A stretch of 16,434 nucleotides of DNA from an uncultured Acetatifactor sp. (GTDB lineage: Bacteria; Bacillota; Clostridia; Lachnospirales; Lachnospiraceae), in contig CAJUFB010000083.1 of NCBI GenBank assembly GCA_910585805.1, forward strand, positions 1 through 16,434, given 5' to 3'. Below are positions 14,270 to 16,434 of this stretch, piece by piece. A model generated the notes under the pieces. That model did no database searches. It was not told the DNA's origin and was given only the letters and a program-made list of their open reading frames with translations. A program made the position numbers and the translations under genes. Every line of letters begins with the position of its first letter. Position 1 is the stretch's first letter.

Positions 14270-15133
14270 GGCAGGGAGCGCATCAAAAGTCAGGCTGAAC
14301 AGCTTTGATGATCTATTTGGCGGCGCAGAAAACACGTCGGGGGAGCAGATCATCCATGCGAAGCTGGCGGATCTACATACATTCAAAGGACACCCTTTTC
14401 GTGTCCTTGATGATGAAAAAATGGAGGAAACCACGGAGAGCATCGGGAAATATGGTGTGCTTGTACCCGGAATTGTAAGACCGAGGACAGGGGGCGGCTA
14501 TGAGATCATAGCCGGACACCGGAGGAAACGGGGTTCTGAAAGGGCAGGGCTTGACACGATGCCCGTCATTGTCAGGAACTATACGGACGATGAAGCTACG
14601 ATCATCATGGTGGATTCCAATATCCAGCGGGAGGACATTTTACCGAGTGAGAAGGCAAAGGCTTACGCCATGAAGTACGAAGCGATGAAGCACCAGGGCA
14701 GCAAGGGCGGCAGTACCCTTGACGAAGTGGGGAAGCTGCCGGGGAGAGCGGAAAGACCGTGCAGAGGTATGTGTGGCTTGCAAGGCTTTCTGATGAACTG
14801 CTTGACATGGTGGATAAGAAAAAGATAGGGATAGCCCAGGGCGTGGATATTTCTTTCCTGACCGAAGAAGCCCAACAATGGGTATTGGTTATCCTTGAGG
14901 AAACGGGGGCGGCAATGAACGCTTCCCAATCGTCAAAGCTGAAGGAGTATGGGAAAAGCGGGGAGCTGACATTGGCGATGGTCAGGCTGATACTGGCAGA
15001 GGAAAAACCAAAAGAGAGAAAAGTAACGATCAAAGGCGATAAGATCAGCAGGTATTTTTCGGAAGACTATTCCAATGACGATATAGAGGGCATCATTATC
15101 CAGCTTTTGGAGGAATGGCAGAGTAAGCAGTAA
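14259..15133 (+). pseudogene. parB: ParB-like partition protein, broken by a one-base frameshift
   Basis: The first 158 codons encode a normal ParB N-terminal domain. It includes KYGVLVPGIVRPRTGGGYE (64-82), the CTP-binding GHRRKRGSERAG box (86-97) and DSNIQREDILPSEKAKAY. At about 14727-14732 (GTGGGG) one G appears to be missing. In the +0 frame the protein turns into nonsense and stops at 14828. In the other frame the normal sequence resumes at once (GEAAGESGKTVQRYVWLARL) and runs to TAA 15131-15133, including the HTH-like middle domain and the C-terminal dimer region. Restoring one G would give about 293 residues, the usual length. The result as read is a 189-residue product lacking DNA-binding parts. 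A homopolymer sequencing error is possible. The ribosome binding site and coupling to parA are intact. Confidence 0.85.
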
Positions 15134-15135
15134 AG

Positions 15136-16416
15136 GAAAGCCGTAAGACTTCCGAACGTGTGAAAGCAGGTCAGAAAATCAGCCGAGATAATGGTGTCCT
15201 TTATGGAAATGGAAACATATTAGGCTATGACCGTGTAGGCGACACCTATGTCATCAATGAAGAACAGGCAGAAACAGTTAGGATTATATTTGACCTGTAT
15301 CTGCAAGGCTATGGTTCAATGAGGATTGCAAAAATGCTGACAGAGCAAAAAAGGAAAACGGCATCAGGAATCGTAAAATGGAACGTATCTAATATTATGC
15401 GGGCGATTAAAAATGCCACCTATACGGGAACGAAATGCTATAACAAATCGAGAAGCAACAATTTTCTGGAGCAAAAGAGGATTAACAATCTGGATATGTC
15501 CACTCATGAATATGTAGAGGGCGATTTCCCTGCTATTGTTTCGCAGGAGATATGGGACAAAGCCCAGAAGATAAGGGAAAGCAGGGTGAAGCCGTCCTTA
15601 GTGTCAACAACAAAGACAACACACAGCAAGCGTGATTCCAAAGACATATGGGTAAACAAGCTACGTTGTTCCTGCGGTTCGTCTTTCAGAAAAGATAAAT
15701 GGCATACAAAACTGGACGGCAAGATTTCTTACGACTACCAATGTTACAACCAGATAAACAATGGAAATAAGAAAAAGCGGGAGGTTCTCGGCTTAGATAC
15801 TGAGGGCTATTGCGACATTAAGATGATAACTGATTGGAAACTTCATTTTATGGCAAAAGAATTGTTAGAGCATCTCTGGCAGGATAGAAAGGCATCTGTT
15901 CTGATTGCGGTAGACCTTATTAAGCGTTATTACAAGGATGAAAGGCTTAGCGAAAATCAACATGATGCAGTGTCCATCAAAGCGAAACTTGATAAGGCAC
16001 AGACCCGCTTGACAAATCTTATTGCCATGAGGGCGGACAGCGAGCTGTCAAAAGAAGAATATCAGACCATGCGGAAACCCATTGATGACGAAATTCAGCA
16101 GTTGCAGGAAAAGTTAAATCAAGCACCAAAGGACGAACAGCCGAAAAGCGGACTTGAATTAGACGGAATAATCAGTACGCTGATAGATTTTAGCGGAACG
16201 AAGGTCAGTGAGGAAGTCATCAATCAATTTGTATATCGGGTAACGCCAACATCGGACACTACTTTTGACTGGTATGTGAATCTGAACGGAACGGCTGATG
16301 TCAGGGCAACCTTTACAGCCGAGGGACGGAAAAACAGAGCCGTAGCTGTCATGGAGAAAATACAGGGATATATTAAAGACACCAGTTTACAACTTTTGAA
16401 TATTTTTAAAGCCTGA
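15136..16416 (+). pseudogene. Large serine recombinase lacking its catalytic domain
   Basis: The frame opens at the ParB stop with ESRKTSERVKAGQKISRDNG, which is the linker normally found after the catalytic resolvase domain. It then continues without break. The recombinase domain (NILGYDRV... through NATYTGTKCYNKS, about 80 residues) is followed by the zinc beta-ribbon with RCSCGSSF, YQCYN and GYCDIKMI cysteines, a coiled coil (about residues 272-318), and a C-terminal beta region ending at 16414-16416. The serine-bearing N-terminal part, usually 150-200 residues, is absent and not present elsewhere in the window. GTG 15160 could start a 418-residue DNA-binding fragment, but without a good ribosome binding site. 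It cannot catalyse strand exchange. AT content is clearly higher than in parB, which supports a separate origin. Confidence 0.85.
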
Positions 16417-16434
16417 CAATATATAGCCCTCAAT

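Larger units (their letters stand above)
12470..16434 (+). mobile_element. Remnant of an integrative conjugative element
   Basis: From just after the hemZ stop, gene content switches to mobile functions: DUF6075, DUF3970, ParA, ParB and the tail of a large serine recombinase. This set is typical of one end of Lachnospiraceae conjugative elements, where the recombinase normally closes the other end. No relaxase, type IV coupling protein or conjugation genes occur between ParB and the recombinase, and both genes at the join are broken. Base composition also drops, most clearly in the recombinase. The outer borders are estimates. The left border lies between 12470 and about 12800; the right border is probably just beyond 16416 or outside the window. 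I could not find a matching attachment repeat. Confidence 0.6.

Noticed and set aside
14759..15133. A separate small gene after parB
   Set aside because: Its sequence is the direct continuation of ParB in a shifted frame and has no start signal of its own, so it is the second half of the broken gene.
16396..16434. An attachment-site repeat matching the hemZ end
   Set aside because: I compared the last bases with 12470-12540 and found no convincing shared sequence. Large serine recombinases use very short core matches, so absence is not informative.

Overview
The window reads as a chromosomal segment of a Clostridia bacterium, most likely a Lachnospiraceae (Clostridium cluster XIVa-type) gut commensal. 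The reasons are strong AGGAGG-type ribosome binding sites, moderately high GC in the core genes, the Firmicutes gene order apt - rel - MBL hydrolase - hemZ, and a mobile-element module (DUF6075, DUF3970, ParA, ParB, large serine recombinase) of the kind found in Lachnospiraceae integrative conjugative elements. Every gene I can support lies on the + strand.

Layout. Bases 1-99 are probably the 3' end of an upstream gene. Bases 100-484 are noncoding, with several hairpins, an AT-rich tract and a good sigma-A promoter that drives a SEC-C zinc-motif protein (485-988), which ends at a strong terminator. A second transcription unit starts near 1090: a DUF308/HdeD-like membrane protein with a 12-residue tandem-repeat tail, a two-CBS protein resembling CbpB/DarB, adenine phosphoribosyltransferase (apt) and a full-length bifunctional (p)ppGpp synthetase/hydrolase (rel). 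A 152-base gap holding a long inverted repeat separates rel from a glyoxalase-II-like metallo-beta-lactamase hydrolase. Next comes a translationally coupled MoxR ATPase - DUF58 - membrane transglutaminase trio, and then the radical SAM enzyme HemZ.

From about 12470 the character changes. A noncoding stretch carries four exact copies of a 12-base repeat, a strong terminator and an inverted repeat. It is followed by DUF6075, DUF3970, ParA and a ParB broken by a one-base deletion. Immediately at the ParB stop the sequence becomes the C-terminal two thirds of a large serine recombinase that has lost its catalytic domain. I read this as the remnant of an integrative conjugative element inserted downstream of hemZ, where hisS-aspS would usually be expected, and then reduced by a large internal deletion or rearrangement.

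How the genes work together. apt, rel and the CbpB/DarB-like protein suggest a nucleotide-stress unit. In Listeria and Bacillus the CBS homologue, when free of c-di-AMP, binds and activates Rel, so having both in one apparent operon is the most interesting functional signal here. The MoxR-DUF58-transglutaminase trio is a cell-envelope module of unknown substrate that appears to have been inserted into an otherwise conserved housekeeping order.
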